From Macrolepiota albuminosa (taxonomy: Eukaryota; Basidiomycota; Agaricomycetes; Agaricales; Agaricaceae), in NCBI GenBank assembly GCA_027475525.1, contig JAMWFC010000025.1:558001-622000 (forward strand): DNA of 64,000 nucleotides, read 5' to 3'. Below, one piece after another: positions 33,474-43,005 of the stretch. The position numbers and the translations under genes were made by a program. The notes under the pieces were generated by a model, which was given only the letters and a program-made list of their open reading frames with translations, searched no databases and was not told the DNA's origin. Every line of letters begins with the position of its first letter. The first letter of the stretch is position 1.

Positions 33474-35733
33474 GCGTATCCAACTCCTGCACGGATATTC
33501 CATACACATGGGCGAACTGGGGCGTTATGCCTGATGTGGTACTCCCAGAGTCCCATAGGGTCCATGCCTTGTGGCCGTCTACATCCACATATGAGACCAG
33601 GCACTCCTTGTCTGCTCGTTTCAATGTAGGGCGCTGCAACGTGCTCTCTGCACGATGAAGGGTCACCTTCTTCATCCGAACTACGTTATTCCGTTTGGGA
33701 TCATTTGTGGACGGCCAATCCGTCATCGCCGCTAGGCACTCAGAGTCGCTGTCGCGACTGTAATACTCATTGTCGTAGACGTCGTCATATACGTCGACTG
33801 TGACATACTCCTCCCCCTCCACGACCACACTCTCGGGCTCGGCGCCCGATGCCTCTTCTGGGGGCTCCTGGTCGTTTGTGGGGTGCTCTGCCTCAGAATC
33901 AGCAGATACGTCTCCATCACTCCCACTCGCAGCTGCAGTATGTGCAGCTCGAAGGTGGGCGCAGGGTGTATACCCCTTCCTCGGGGGTCCTGGCTTTGCA
34001 GGGCAGTTGGTAGCGTAGTGGCCTGGTTGGCCACACGTGAAACAAGTCCCCGACTGCCCCGGTGGGTTGGCCGGCTTGAAGTCCGGCCTTGGTTTAGGAC
34101 GTTCTCCGTCCGGCACCCGCTCTGGGCGTGGGTGGCTCTGCCCTCGGTTTGCAGCAGGGGGTCTGCGTATAACAAACCGCGTGTTGCGGTCACGGTCCAA
34201 ATCGGTCTTTTTGGCCAGGAAGGTCCCCACATGCTGACCCTGTGAGGGTGTCCCACCAGGCGGTAGTCGCCTGGGTCCCCCTTTGTGTCCACTCTGATGT
34301 TCGTAGTGGTTAGCAGTCTTCAGAGACTGCTCATACCGGATGGCATATGCCACAAATTCTTTCACATCGTTGACTTCTGGGGATAATCCGTCCTCACGTA
34401 TCAAATAGCGGCGCATATCCGCTGGAATGCCATCCAAGAATGTTTCGAGCATTGTATACCCGTCCGGGTATACTGCCATGTTCTGGGCATGGTCATTAAG
34501 GGTATCATAGAACCCTTGTACTCCCAACTTCTCGGTGTACTTGGCGGACTGGAAGTCCCGCCTTGCATCCTGGAGCGTTGAGGGGTGTACGAATCGATCG
34601 TACAGTCCTGTAAGGACTCCTTTAAACGTCCAGTCATATTGGACACGGTTGACGTGCAGTACTGCCCGTCGAAACCAACCCATGGCCTCTCCAGCCAAGA
34701 ACTCAGGCAGAACAAAGATTCGTTCTCGTTCCATATGGTCACCTCCGTATAAGCACATGGCAAGATGGGTGCATACATCCATCGCCCAATCTTCCAGGTC
34801 GCTGAACTTGGACGCGCCTGTATAGGCGTGAATGTGCCTACTGTCTGCTTTACGCAGCTTTACTCCATCTGGTAACCGTAAGGTTATGCCCAGGGCATCA
34901 TCGACTACTCAATGCAGGCAATCGTGCATGGCTTCACGATGCATTCGAATGGCTTCCCGCTGACCCGGGGATCTAGTCGCCAAATCAGCGGCATGGGGAA
35001 GTGACTTCCCCCATCCACCTTGCGGAGGACGTCCTGAGCCTCCTTGACTGTGGGCATAATTGCCCTCGTCTCGAGGAATCGACCTAGGGCCGTCATCCCG
35101 GCCGTTACCAGGGACATCACGTCTCGTGGCGCCATCTCGATCGAGGAAGTCTCCTCGATCATGATCGTTGCACCGCCCTGGACCTGGAGAAGCTTGATTC
35201 TCCTGACCCTGCGTGACGAATTGATGATGCATCTTGTCAATGGGCTTAGTGCCCTCAAATACGATGCCCTGATCGTCGATAAGGGACTGTCCCTTAGTTC
35301 TGAGGTTGCCATTGCGCATACGTTGATATGCAACTCTGTCGCTCAACGTTTTGGCCATGGGCACGCGTGGCATCACGGATGCCTCGCTCTCCACTTTGAG
35401 CACAGTACTATCGTGCCCATCTGGACCTGACATATCTGTCCTACGGTCTTGGTTACGCATGTGCGGGGGCTCCTCACGCCACCCTTGTCCTGCTGGAGTA
35501 TAAAAAGTACTCACCGGTCTTACTTCGGGCACTTCTTGCGCCTGTGCTAGTGCCTCCACTAGCTCGATTCCGACGTCTTGATTGCGTCGTGCCGAGCATT
35601 CCTCGGACGTGTGGCTCCAGGGGGTCGAGACCCCCGATTGCCGTGTGGCCTTACGCTGCACATACATTTGCAGCTCCATAGTGAGCACTCTCACCATCAA
35701 ATCAGTATATTTCGTACTGAATACATTGGGCAC
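33474..35733 (-). pseudogene. Outer Gypsy gag and protease N-half
   Basis: Minus-strand frame from MPNVFSTKYTDLMVRVLTME (35733) to the inner insertion point. One in-frame TGA at 34909-34911 follows MHREAMHDCLH. The gag core then reads GASKFSDLEDWAMDVCTH, FLAGEAMGWFRRAVLHVNRV and ETFLDGIPADMRRYLIRED. A CCHC zinc knuckle, CFTCGQPGHYATNC, is at about 34055-34010, followed by an acidic, Tyr-rich linker. The protease active site is in TLWDSGSTTSGITPQFAHVY (about 33540); the frame is cut after ELDT by the inner element and resumes at 26163. This gag-pro is fused in one frame to pol. Interrupted, hence non-functional in this copy. Confidence 0.88.
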
Positions 35734-35864
35734 TTCATGCCCTTGTCACCTAAGTGCTACTATATGGGCTGACGCGTAGCGCTCGAGTCGCGCTTGGGTG
35801 GTGTATTTCATCACCTCTGGGTGCAAGTCCCAGAACACCCGCAAGTGCACGGTGTACACGGTTT

Positions 35865-36515
35865 TCAGCCATCATCGTCACTTGACGACTCCATCACCTC
35901 CTCTGGAAGCTCTACAACCTCCGGAGCTTCCTCCACTGCTGGTGTGCACGGGAATCGATCTTCCGCGTGGTATACTTCAGGCCTTGCAGCCTCCTCCGGT
36001 ACCTCTTCTAAGCGGGCTTCCGCTACTTTAGAAGGCATTGAACCCGCTGTGGACCGCCTGGTCCCACTGCTCCGGCTCGCAGAGAGGGCTCTCCCAGTCC
36101 GTACTGATGACTCGGCGTCTCCTGGGGTGCCATAGGTGCCGGTTGACTGTCGGCCGTCCTGCGGGGGTCCTTTGGAAGCCAATCGGCTAGACCGTCGCGG
36201 TCCTCCTGGCAGCTGCGTAACTGGGGGCGTTAATCCCCCGGGCATCTTGTCCTGGAGGCGTTGCGGACCGTCCTGCTGTGAGCTTTCAGCTCTCCAGGCC
36301 TCGCTCTCATTCCCGGCCAGGTCGGCACTCTGACCTTGGTCTCGAGCCTTGGGTCTTACCTGACCCGCATTGGACGCTGACACGTCCTGGGTGTCTGCTG
36401 GGTCTCCCCGTAGGTCGTGGGCATTTCGCCCGCCGTCAGTGGGCGCTGCAGGTATGGGATTACTCATTGATCCCCTGTTTGAAATTTGCATGGTGTGGCT
36501 GTGCAAGAAGCTCAA
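35865..36515 (-). CDS. 5' ORF of outer Gypsy (216 aa, disordered)
   Basis: First ORF inside the 5' LTR. Begins MSFLHSHTMQISNRGSMSNP (a second start, MSNPIPAAPTDGG, is 15 codons in) and ends in an acidic tail MESSSDDDG. Contains PRRSSRLASKGPPQDGRQS and many Ser, Pro, Gly and Glu. Its stop overlaps the upstream extension of the gag frame, which reads WLKTVYTVHLRVFWDLHPEV in another phase, so a frameshift or re-initiation may link them. Probably an N-terminal gag or leader protein. A heavily mutated copy of this region lies at 40360-40610. Confidence 0.5.
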   Translation of the reverse strand: MSFLHSHTMQISNRGSMSNPIPAAPTDGGRNAHDLRGDPADTQDVSASNAGQVRPKARDQGQSADLAGNESEAWRAESSQQDGPQRLQDKMPGGLTPPVTQLPGGPRRSSRLASKGPPQDGRQSTGTYGTPGDAESSVRTGRALSASRSSGTRRSTAGSMPSKVAEARLEEVPEEAARPEVYHAEDRFPCTPAVEEAPEVVELPEEVMESSSDDDG

Positions 36516-36598
36516 GAAGCTGCTAGAGTTCTGTCAACGAACTCAACGACTGACGTCGGATGCTAGGCAATAGATCCTAGCTGGCGGATTCAAAAAAA

Positions 36599-36834
36599 TG
36601 TAACGAAGTTACAAAGTTTAGAGAGCTTAGTGTGCACACACGACACTGAATCAGACCAGACCGGTCTATTGGCAATGTAGTATACACAAAAGTAAGCTGC
36701 TTTGTAAGCAGCTGGTAAACTAATTTATATAGTAATGTAAATTAATATTATATTATAATAAATATAATATAATAGTATCTACTGTAAAGTAAGTAAAGCT
36801 ATGTGGCCAACGCCACATAGCGGACTACGCTACA
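36599..36834 (-). repeat. Outer Gypsy 5' LTR (236 bp)
   Basis: Direct repeat of 17980-18215, followed by the GAAAG target duplication (36835-36839). Confidence 0.95.
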
Positions 36835-37039
36835 GAAAGGGAGCAAATATTAAAAACATGATAGTAATAGCCAGTAGTAATAGCCAGTAAAGATAGCTGA
36901 AAGGGAGCAAATATTGAGAACATAGCCAGTAGAGGAAGAGACATGGCAATGTCTGAGATTACATGAGGGGCACAAATTTTGAGGACAAAATGCATGCCAA
37001 AGCAGGTAGTAAAATCTCAGTCTACTAAAGTAAACCTCA

Positions 37040-38900
37040 GAATTCTTTCAACACTATCTGTTAATACTATTTTCAGCCCTTGAAGTGCTCTGGTTCTTTA
37101 GCTATTATTCAGACAAGTGCAGGCTCTTCAGTACCACTTCCAGACTGCTTACATAAGCCAGAGTTTGCCTGCTTTATTTGTGCACTTGTTTGTTTAGGCA
37201 ATTTTCAAGTTTTTGAGATTTCTTTGTCCTGTGCAGTTGTTTTCCATGCTTCAGAGGCTCCAGAAGTGTCCAACCTGGCATAGAAAATCCTCAGACTTGT
37301 TTTCTTTGGATCTCCCTCTGCCAGGTGAGTAGTTATTATAATATTGTTAGTATATATTCTAATACACTTTGAATGTCCCTCTGCCAGCTGTGTGATTGAG
37401 CCATAGCATCTAGAGGTTGCCCTTACAATCATCTTCAATTTCTTGACTCCAGATGAGAGCTTTACTTTACCTCATTCATTATTTGTACTAACTTAAAATC
37501 ATCTTTGGTTTCTTGACTCTAGTTGTATTATTGTTAAACTTGTACATGAATACACCTTATTTAGTGATATTTTGCAACAAGTTATGAGCTCTGCTGCTAT
37601 GAATTATTACACTTCTGAGACTCTACAATTTCCAAAGTTCAATGATACTAATTACCATGTGTAGGCAGACAACATGAAGTTTGCCCTACAGGTGAAAGGA
37701 TTATGGGAAGTTGTCTCTGGACATGAATCTTGCCCTCTCAAACCACCTGCTGAGTTTCTCAATTTGATGACTTTGCCTTGTCCAAGGGAAGATGAGTTTC
37801 CCAAAACTCTCTTCAAGGAAGAAGATAATCTAATGAAAGCAGTGCAATCAAAGGAATTCTTGACCTGGAAATATGCACATGAAAAATATAAGCATTGGCT
37901 CATCAAAGATGACTCAGCCATTGGAATAATTTAAAACATGATTGAATACATTAAATGCAAGGCCATCACTGACTCAAAAGGGGTTTGAGACCAACTGCAA
38001 AAAAAATTATGTCAACTATCAAAGTAGAATAAATGTCTACTATTATTACCAGCAATTATACACAAAACAATGGAATGGAAACTCATCCTTGACTATTCAT
38101 CTTAGGTTTTATAAGTGTATATTGTCTATTGTTGCTTTACAAAAGCCAGCCATAATATTGATGATCATACAATTCTGAATGTAATGCTTCTTTTGCTACT
38201 AAAAACTCTGACTTAAGAGATGGTTAAGCAGTGCTTACTGCTTCAAAGCACATTTTTGACTCTTGAAATGGTCATGGCCAAATTATTATTTATTTATAAC
38301 AGACTCACACTTGAAGATTCTACTATGAATAAAACACTGGCTTTTTTATCTTGAAAGATCATAAGTTGAGTAAGAGTAAATGTGATGCCAAACATATAAA
38401 AAAATATTAGACTCAAGCATGAGCCAAAACCTGATGATATTTGTCACAACTGTGGTGAGAAAGGTCACTGGCAACCAAAATGTTCCAAATTAAATTGATC
38501 AAAATTGGTTGGAAATGTAAATTTGTCTTTTTTGGGATATGAAAACAAGCTTGCATAAAGTTGGTAAGATCTTGATAGCCACTAATGAAGGCATGCCTTT
38601 GGGCCTGCTTCTCAGCAGTGCTGTGTCATGCCACATGATAGCAGAATGATTGTATTTTATGATCTATTAAAAAATTGACAACCAACACATTTTTGTTGGT
38701 GGCATGAACACTTTAATTATAGTCAGAAAGGAAACTATCTTTTTTAGAAGGTGCTTATCTGATGGCATTACTAACATGCAGCTACACAATGTTTATATAT
38801 CTCTACACTGGGCACAAATCTGATCAGCCTGGCTCATTACTGTTGTAATTTTCCATAATACCTATAATATTTCAGACTAATTAGGCTGTTGTCTATAGTA
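37040..38900 (+). mobile_element. Degenerate Ty1/Copia element (LTR, gag, zinc knuckle, start of pol)
   Basis: LTR-like block at 37040-37435. A gag frame follows from about 37585: FPKFNDTNYHV, stop, ADNMKFALQVKGLWEVVSGH and FLTWKYAHEKYKHWLIKDDS (37850), matching Copia gag (UBN2/DUF4219 type). After an in-frame stop it continues MIEYIKCKAITDSKGV. A CCHC knuckle CHNCGEKGHWQPKC is at about 38445-38490. The protease region is eroded (SSAVSCHMIAE, about 38610) and MQLHNVYISLHWAQI near 38780 resembles the Copia stretch before integrase. Stops and frame changes throughout, many of the TAG, TAA or TGA type expected from C-to-T decay. Nothing after about 38900 is recognisable as pol. Confidence 0.7.
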
Positions 38901-39438
38901 CAGTTAGTCATTTGTATATGTTAAGTATTATTTGAGACATACCCTCAGTCTGAATATAATCAACTGAGGGCATGCTGTGTATCATAAGTAATATATATAT
39001 GAGTCCATAACAATGAAAGAGGTGGACAAAGCAGAGGTGTGATATGAAAAAGGTAACCATAGACAAAGCAAAAAGAAAAGTAGCCAGGAACATACTTATA
39101 GTGTCACAGAGATGATACTTGTGATATCATAACAATTACAATGAGCTGGAGCTACTATCAAAGGTCTGACTTCTCAAATACAATGCCCTGATTGTCTATA
39201 AAGGAATGTCCTTAGTCCTGAGATTACTATTGTGCATGCATTGATATGCTGCATGGTCATGTAGTGACTCAGCTATTAGCATGCAAGGCATCATAGATGC
39301 CTTGCTTTCCACTTTGCAGGCCATGCTTGCTTAACCATCCAGACCTAGGTTATCTGTCTTAGGGTCTCAGGCATGCATGTGAGGGGGCTCTTCAAGCCAC
39401 CCTTGAACTGCTAGGAGTATAGAAATTACTCACTGGTG

Positions 39439-39592
39439 TTATATTGAGCACTTCCTGCACCCATGCTAGTGCCTCAACTACTCCTATGTCTTTATTACAA
39501 TATGCCAAGCATTCCTTATATTGAGCACTTCCTGCACCCATGCTAGTGCCTCAACTACTCCTATGTCTTTATTACAATATGCCAAGCATTCC
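39439..39592. repeat. Exact 77-bp tandem duplication (probable assembly artefact)
   Basis: Copies 39439-39515 and 39516-39592, period exactly 77. Confidence 0.85.
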
Positions 39593-39755
39593 TTGGACAT
39601 GTTGCTCTAGGGGGTCAATACTTTCAATTGTCTTATGGCCTTGCACTGCAAATATATCTGGAGTTCTAATAACAGAACATGAATAATTAAATCAGTATAT
39701 TTTGTACTGAATACATGGGGCATATTGTGTCCTTGTCAACTAAGTGCTACTATAT

Positions 39756-40284
39756 TGTAGCTGCATGTATTGAGGCAACTGTCATGCATAACGCAGGCTT
39801 GGTTGCATTTCTAAAAACTAAGCTTGTTATGCATAACAACAACCTGGTTGCTTCAACAAACTGCGTGACATATATGTGGTCAAAAATTTTTGAAAAAACA
39901 GCAGAAATTCTTAAATTAATATTGTCATTGCCGATGCTGAAATTGTATTGGTAGGCTATTGGAAGGTTGTGCAAAAGGGTTTGAAAATGGTGAATGTATG
40001 AGATGAGTGACTGTGATGGCCCAGGTAGCTTAGTAGTAGAACCCATGTTTGTAGGCATGAATAGAAAAACATATTGTTCTAAAGTTTTGTTTCTCCTCTC
40101 ATTTTCAAATATGATGAGCTGCAGTAGTACCCGACTAACATTGCTTGGGACTGTCAGCATGCAGTCCTGACAGAGTTGCTAATTCTAGCAATGGTCACAC
40201 ATCACTCAGGTCTGGTTGCCTAACATGTGGGTAAATGTTCATGTCATGCTCTCCAAGCCAGTTGCCTCAATACATGCAGCTACA
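39756..40284. mobile_element. 529-bp MITE-like element with perfect 26-bp terminal inverted repeats
   Basis: Left end TGTAGCTGCATGTATTGAGG continues CAACTG; the right end at 40259-40284 is its exact reverse complement (CAGTTGCCTCAATACATGCA then GCTACA). It splits the decayed Gypsy fragment between bases matching CTACTATAT and TATGGGCTG of the reference at 35751-35771, so it is an insertion. Flanks suggest a TA/TAT target. The 136-aa minus ORF inside (39750-40160) shows no transposase motif, so it is non-autonomous. Family not identified. Confidence 0.7.
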
Positions 40285-40609
40285 GTATGCACTGAGGCAT
40301 AGCACTCTAGTTGTGCATAGATAGTAAATTTTGTCACCTCTGAGTATAACTTCCAGAACACCTGCAGGTAAATGGTATGAGTGGGATTTCAACCACTGAT
40401 CCTCTGCTTTGGCATCATTGTCCATTGATAAGTTCATAGCCTCCTCAGAGGGGTCATCAGATTCCTTGGCTTCATCTTCATCAGGAAGTTGTAGGAAGCA
40501 ATTTTCTACATGCTCAGCTTCTAGGGCTGCAGGCTTTTCCAGTACCTCTTCTATGTAGGCCTCTGCTATTCTAGTGGTAGATGGGCTTACAGGTGCTAAC
40601 ATTTAACAC

Positions 40610-40890
40610 CTCTTTAGCAACCTTTTTCAGTGCCTCTTAGCACTTTTCCTTGGCAACTCTCTTTTAGTGCTTTTCCTTGGCAACTCTTAGCACTTTTTCT
40701 TAGCAACTTTTAGTGCTCTCTTGCTGCATTTGAAGCCTTATATAAGCATCTCCAATCATTTACTTTCTTTGCCACCCACCTCTTGTGTGTTTTTTGAGAC
40801 CTATTTGACACACTCTCAAACACTTAGCATGCCCAAAGCAATATTGACTAAATAGCTGTACTAGTGATAGTGCACCTTAGCTCAATTTGG
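40610..40890 (+). repeat. Decayed LTR related to the inner element, with short tandem repeats
   Basis: Contains repeated CTTTTCCTTGGCAACTCT-type units (40620-40730), then a TATATAA (about 40739) and an ending CAATTTGGACATTATCA that parallels the inner LTR ending AACTTTGGGCATCATCA. ACTTAGCATGCCCAAAGCA parallels ACTTTTAGCGCGCCCAACGCA. The loss of CG to TG/CA is the same as in neighbouring debris. Confidence 0.45.
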
Positions 40891-41667
40891 ACATTATCAG
40901 TGTGTCTCAGTGCTGGAACAGATTGACCACATGTCCAAGTGCAAGATCCTGAACTATGAGGAACTGATCATCAATATAAAGCAGGCTAAATACCAGCCTG
41001 CTCAACCAGTTGAACCTCCATGAGCAAGGGCTCTGATAGCAGTGCAATTGCACACCCAGAGAAGCCTGTCATTATAGATACCTGCTGTAGAATCACTGGC
41101 AGAACTGTTGCTGGGTCAGCAGAGCCTCATATACACAGTGGCTCCTGTTATGGAGCCCAATCATAGCACCAAGAGCACCTACCATTGTACCTTGTAGCAA
41201 AGCAAAGTGCCTTTTTCTATCTGAAAATGGTATAACATGTTTTTTTTACACTTTTTCCAATGGAAACATCTTTCAGTGCCAGCAGTGAAACTGGTTTTGT
41301 GATCCGGAATGTCGAAAGAGTGCGTGATCGAGAGTAGTAAGATGCACAAAAAGACGCTGTTAGTACTCGAGACTAGTAAATTCTATTTTTGGCAGGGGGA
41401 AAGGGAAAAGGGGGGTTCTCATCGAGCTTTAATCCTGAAACTGAATATCGTCCCCCCCCTTATTTTTTTCCGTATCCCTTGAGTCTCCGAGATGAAAAGA
41501 GAAAATCAGGACTTTTGCCACAATTACCTCAAGTAATCTTAGTATGCCCTGAGTAGTCTGCGTCTTTCTTCCTATAATTAGAACACGAAGACGTGGTACA
41601 TATCACACCGTACCCAGCGACATGCCAAAAATCCGAAAATGACGGCTGGGTACTTTAATATGAAGCA

Positions 41668-42199
41668 TCAAAGCTTGGCTTTCTTCTTTGGTTCAGTGTG
41701 TAACTTCTCTACCCATAGCCTCCTGCAATGGGCGAAGCTCTCCCCACGAGGAACTGTGACGATGTCTCAGTATCCGTTCAGCCGGAGACGTATTACAACT
41801 ACTCACCCCAGTCAACCTCGTCGTCCAATGTCCCAAGTGACACAATCGTGAATGTGTTCTTAGTGTTTCCAATGAACAAAGGTGCGCTACACGTCGGGCA
41901 GAACGACCGAAGCAATGGCGCCCCACTCTTGGTGTCCATATCGCGATACACGTTGATGTGATCACTCCCCTTGGTCACCCTGACTTGCTGAGGACAAATA
42001 CAGATTAATCTCCCGATTAGTTAAGATATCAAGGAGCGGTATAACGCACTTCTTTCTTGAAGAATCCATTCGTCAAGAATGCGGAGCCGGACGATTTACG
42101 GCAGTTGCTGCAATGACACACGTAGAACGTAAATGGTTCCCCAGTAATGGTGTATTCGATGGCGCGGCAGAGACAAGAACCGTGGTATACCTTTGCCAT
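41668..42199 (-). CDS. GFA/CENP-V-like domain protein, copy 1 (138 aa)
   Basis: Three exons: 42199-42050, 41987-41807, 41753-41668 (150+181+86 nt), all GT-AG. Start MAKVYHGSCLCRAIEYTITG. This is a glutathione-dependent formaldehyde-activating enzyme (GFA, PF04828) fold. Zinc-binding cysteines are visible as SCLC (residues 8-11), CHCSNC (about 29-34) and FCPTC (about 87-91). Exon 2 contains VTKGSDHINVYRDMDTKSG and GTLDDEVDW. Real substrates in fungi are generally unknown; the GFA label does not prove formaldehyde chemistry. It forms a tandem pair with the next gene, with identical intron phases and the same 181-nt middle exon. Frame clean to TGA at 41668. Confidence 0.87.
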
Positions 42200-42470
42200 C
42201 TCTAATTACAACGTCTGGGAATGAAAGCAAGAGAAAGATCCATTGTTAAGGTTGATTCCGGCCTCGGCATCCATTGCACCCGGTCGATCAGTCAAAATCA
42301 CGATGATCCTTGCTGATGGATGACATGTTATTATTTGTTCGTCCGAAATAGAATACTCTTCCACAAGTACAAAACCTTTTCAAGACGAGTCGATGGAGAC
42401 AAACTTACTATCTCCGCGAACATGAACAGCATAATGGATTTCCCATGTTTCATCCGAGTTTTTCAAATAC

Positions 42471-43005
42471 CTATAGCTTCGATGATTGTGTCCGAATACT
42501 CTCGATCCACGGCCTTTTACCCTCAACGCATTTTTCTTTTCTAGGAACTACTCCGACAGGGTTATGAGTTACCTTGCAAGACAAGTGTCACTCAAATGCA
42601 ACTTACCCCACCCCGGTTCCTCGTTTAGCGTCCCCGTTGCCACGATGGTATAATCACCAGTGTCATGTCCAAGGAAAACATTGGAACCGCATGAAACGCA
42701 GAACGAGCGCTGCAGCACTTTTCCGCTTCCCGTCTGGGTGTCGCCGAACCGCCTGATGCTATCTTTTCCGTGTGTTACTATGACTTGCTACGCCTAATTC
42801 AGAATTCAACCCGAAGGCGTCTCAAGACAGGGGACACACGTACTGTTTGTTTGAAAACCGCGTTTGCCATGAAAGCCGCGCCTGTCGCCTTGCGACAATT
42901 TCCACAGTGGCACACAAAAAACGTCAGAGGCTCTCCGGTAACTGTGTACTGGATTGTACGACATAGACATGAACCAGAGTACGTCTTGGCAGTGTCTAGA
43001 GACAT
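42471..43005 (-). CDS. GFA/CENP-V-like domain protein, copy 2 (139 aa)
   Basis: Three exons: 43005-42844, 42787-42607, 42547-42471 (162+181+77 nt). Start MSLDTAKTYSGSCLCRTIQY. Zinc cysteines: SCLC, CHCGNC and FCVSC. Exon 2 reads VIVTHGKDSIRRFGD and LGHDTGDYTIVATGTLNEEP; exon 3 reads VPRKEKCVEGKRPW and stops at TAG. The first two exons align residue for residue with copy 1, so the pair arose by tandem duplication. Only about 0.27 kb separates them, enough for a short promoter. Likely a small cytosolic zinc protein; its reaction cannot be told from sequence. Confidence 0.85.

Larger units (their letters stand above)
17980..36834 (-). mobile_element. Ty3/Gypsy chromovirus with extra 3' ORFs, interrupted by a nested LTR element
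   Basis: Full-length LTR retrotransposon read on the minus strand. It has 236-bp LTRs (17980-18215 and 36599-36834) starting TG and ending CA, a 5-bp target duplication GAAAG, and a purine tract TTGGGGGGTG (minus strand, 18225-18216) beside the 3' LTR. Without the inner element (26168-33473 plus one GCGT) it is about 11.5 kb. Order on the minus strand: short 5' ORF, gag with CCHC knuckle, protease, RT, RNase H, integrase, chromodomain, then two unusual long ORFs before the 3' LTR. After discounting 77-bp duplications, gag to chromodomain is one frame with five TGA stops, so this copy is dead. LTRs differ at one visible site (G at 17994, A at 36613), so insertion is recent. No TGG-type primer binding site is seen next to the 5' LTR. 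Confidence 0.93.
39150..40610 (-). mobile_element. Decayed fragment of the outer Gypsy family (gag 5' region)
   Basis: Aligns collinearly with 35230-36060 of the intact-looking Gypsy: for example CCTCAACTACTCCTATGTC here versus the CCTCCACTAGCTCGATTCC region there, and AGCATTCCTTGGACATG versus AGCATTCCTCGGACGTG. Nearly all CG sites of the reference are TG or CA here. It is interrupted by the 529-bp TIR element (39756-40284) and one 77-bp duplication. Confidence 0.7.
36835..41290. repeat. CpG-poor decayed repeat block (right flank of nested Gypsy)
   Basis: Continues the composition of 15166-17974. From left to right: rest of the minisatellite (to about 36930), Copia-type LTR and gag remnants (37040-38900), a decayed outer-Gypsy-type gag piece (39150-40610) holding a TIR element, a decayed LTR resembling the inner element's (about 40610-40890), and unassigned sequence to about 41290, where CG dinucleotides return. 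No intact gene. Confidence 0.7.

Noticed and set aside
21808..35733. Programmed readthrough or selenocysteine at the Gypsy TGA codons
   Set aside because: Five scattered stops with no shared context are better explained by CGA to TGA mutation.
39750..40160. 136-aa minus ORF as a transposase of the TIR element
   Set aside because: No DDE or zinc-binding motif visible and the frame runs into the inverted repeat; probably a chance opening in A/T-rich DNA.
15166..41290. CRISPR array or phage-type system in the repeat island
   Set aside because: Eukaryotic intron-bearing genome; repeats are LTRs, TIRs and microsatellites without regular spacers.
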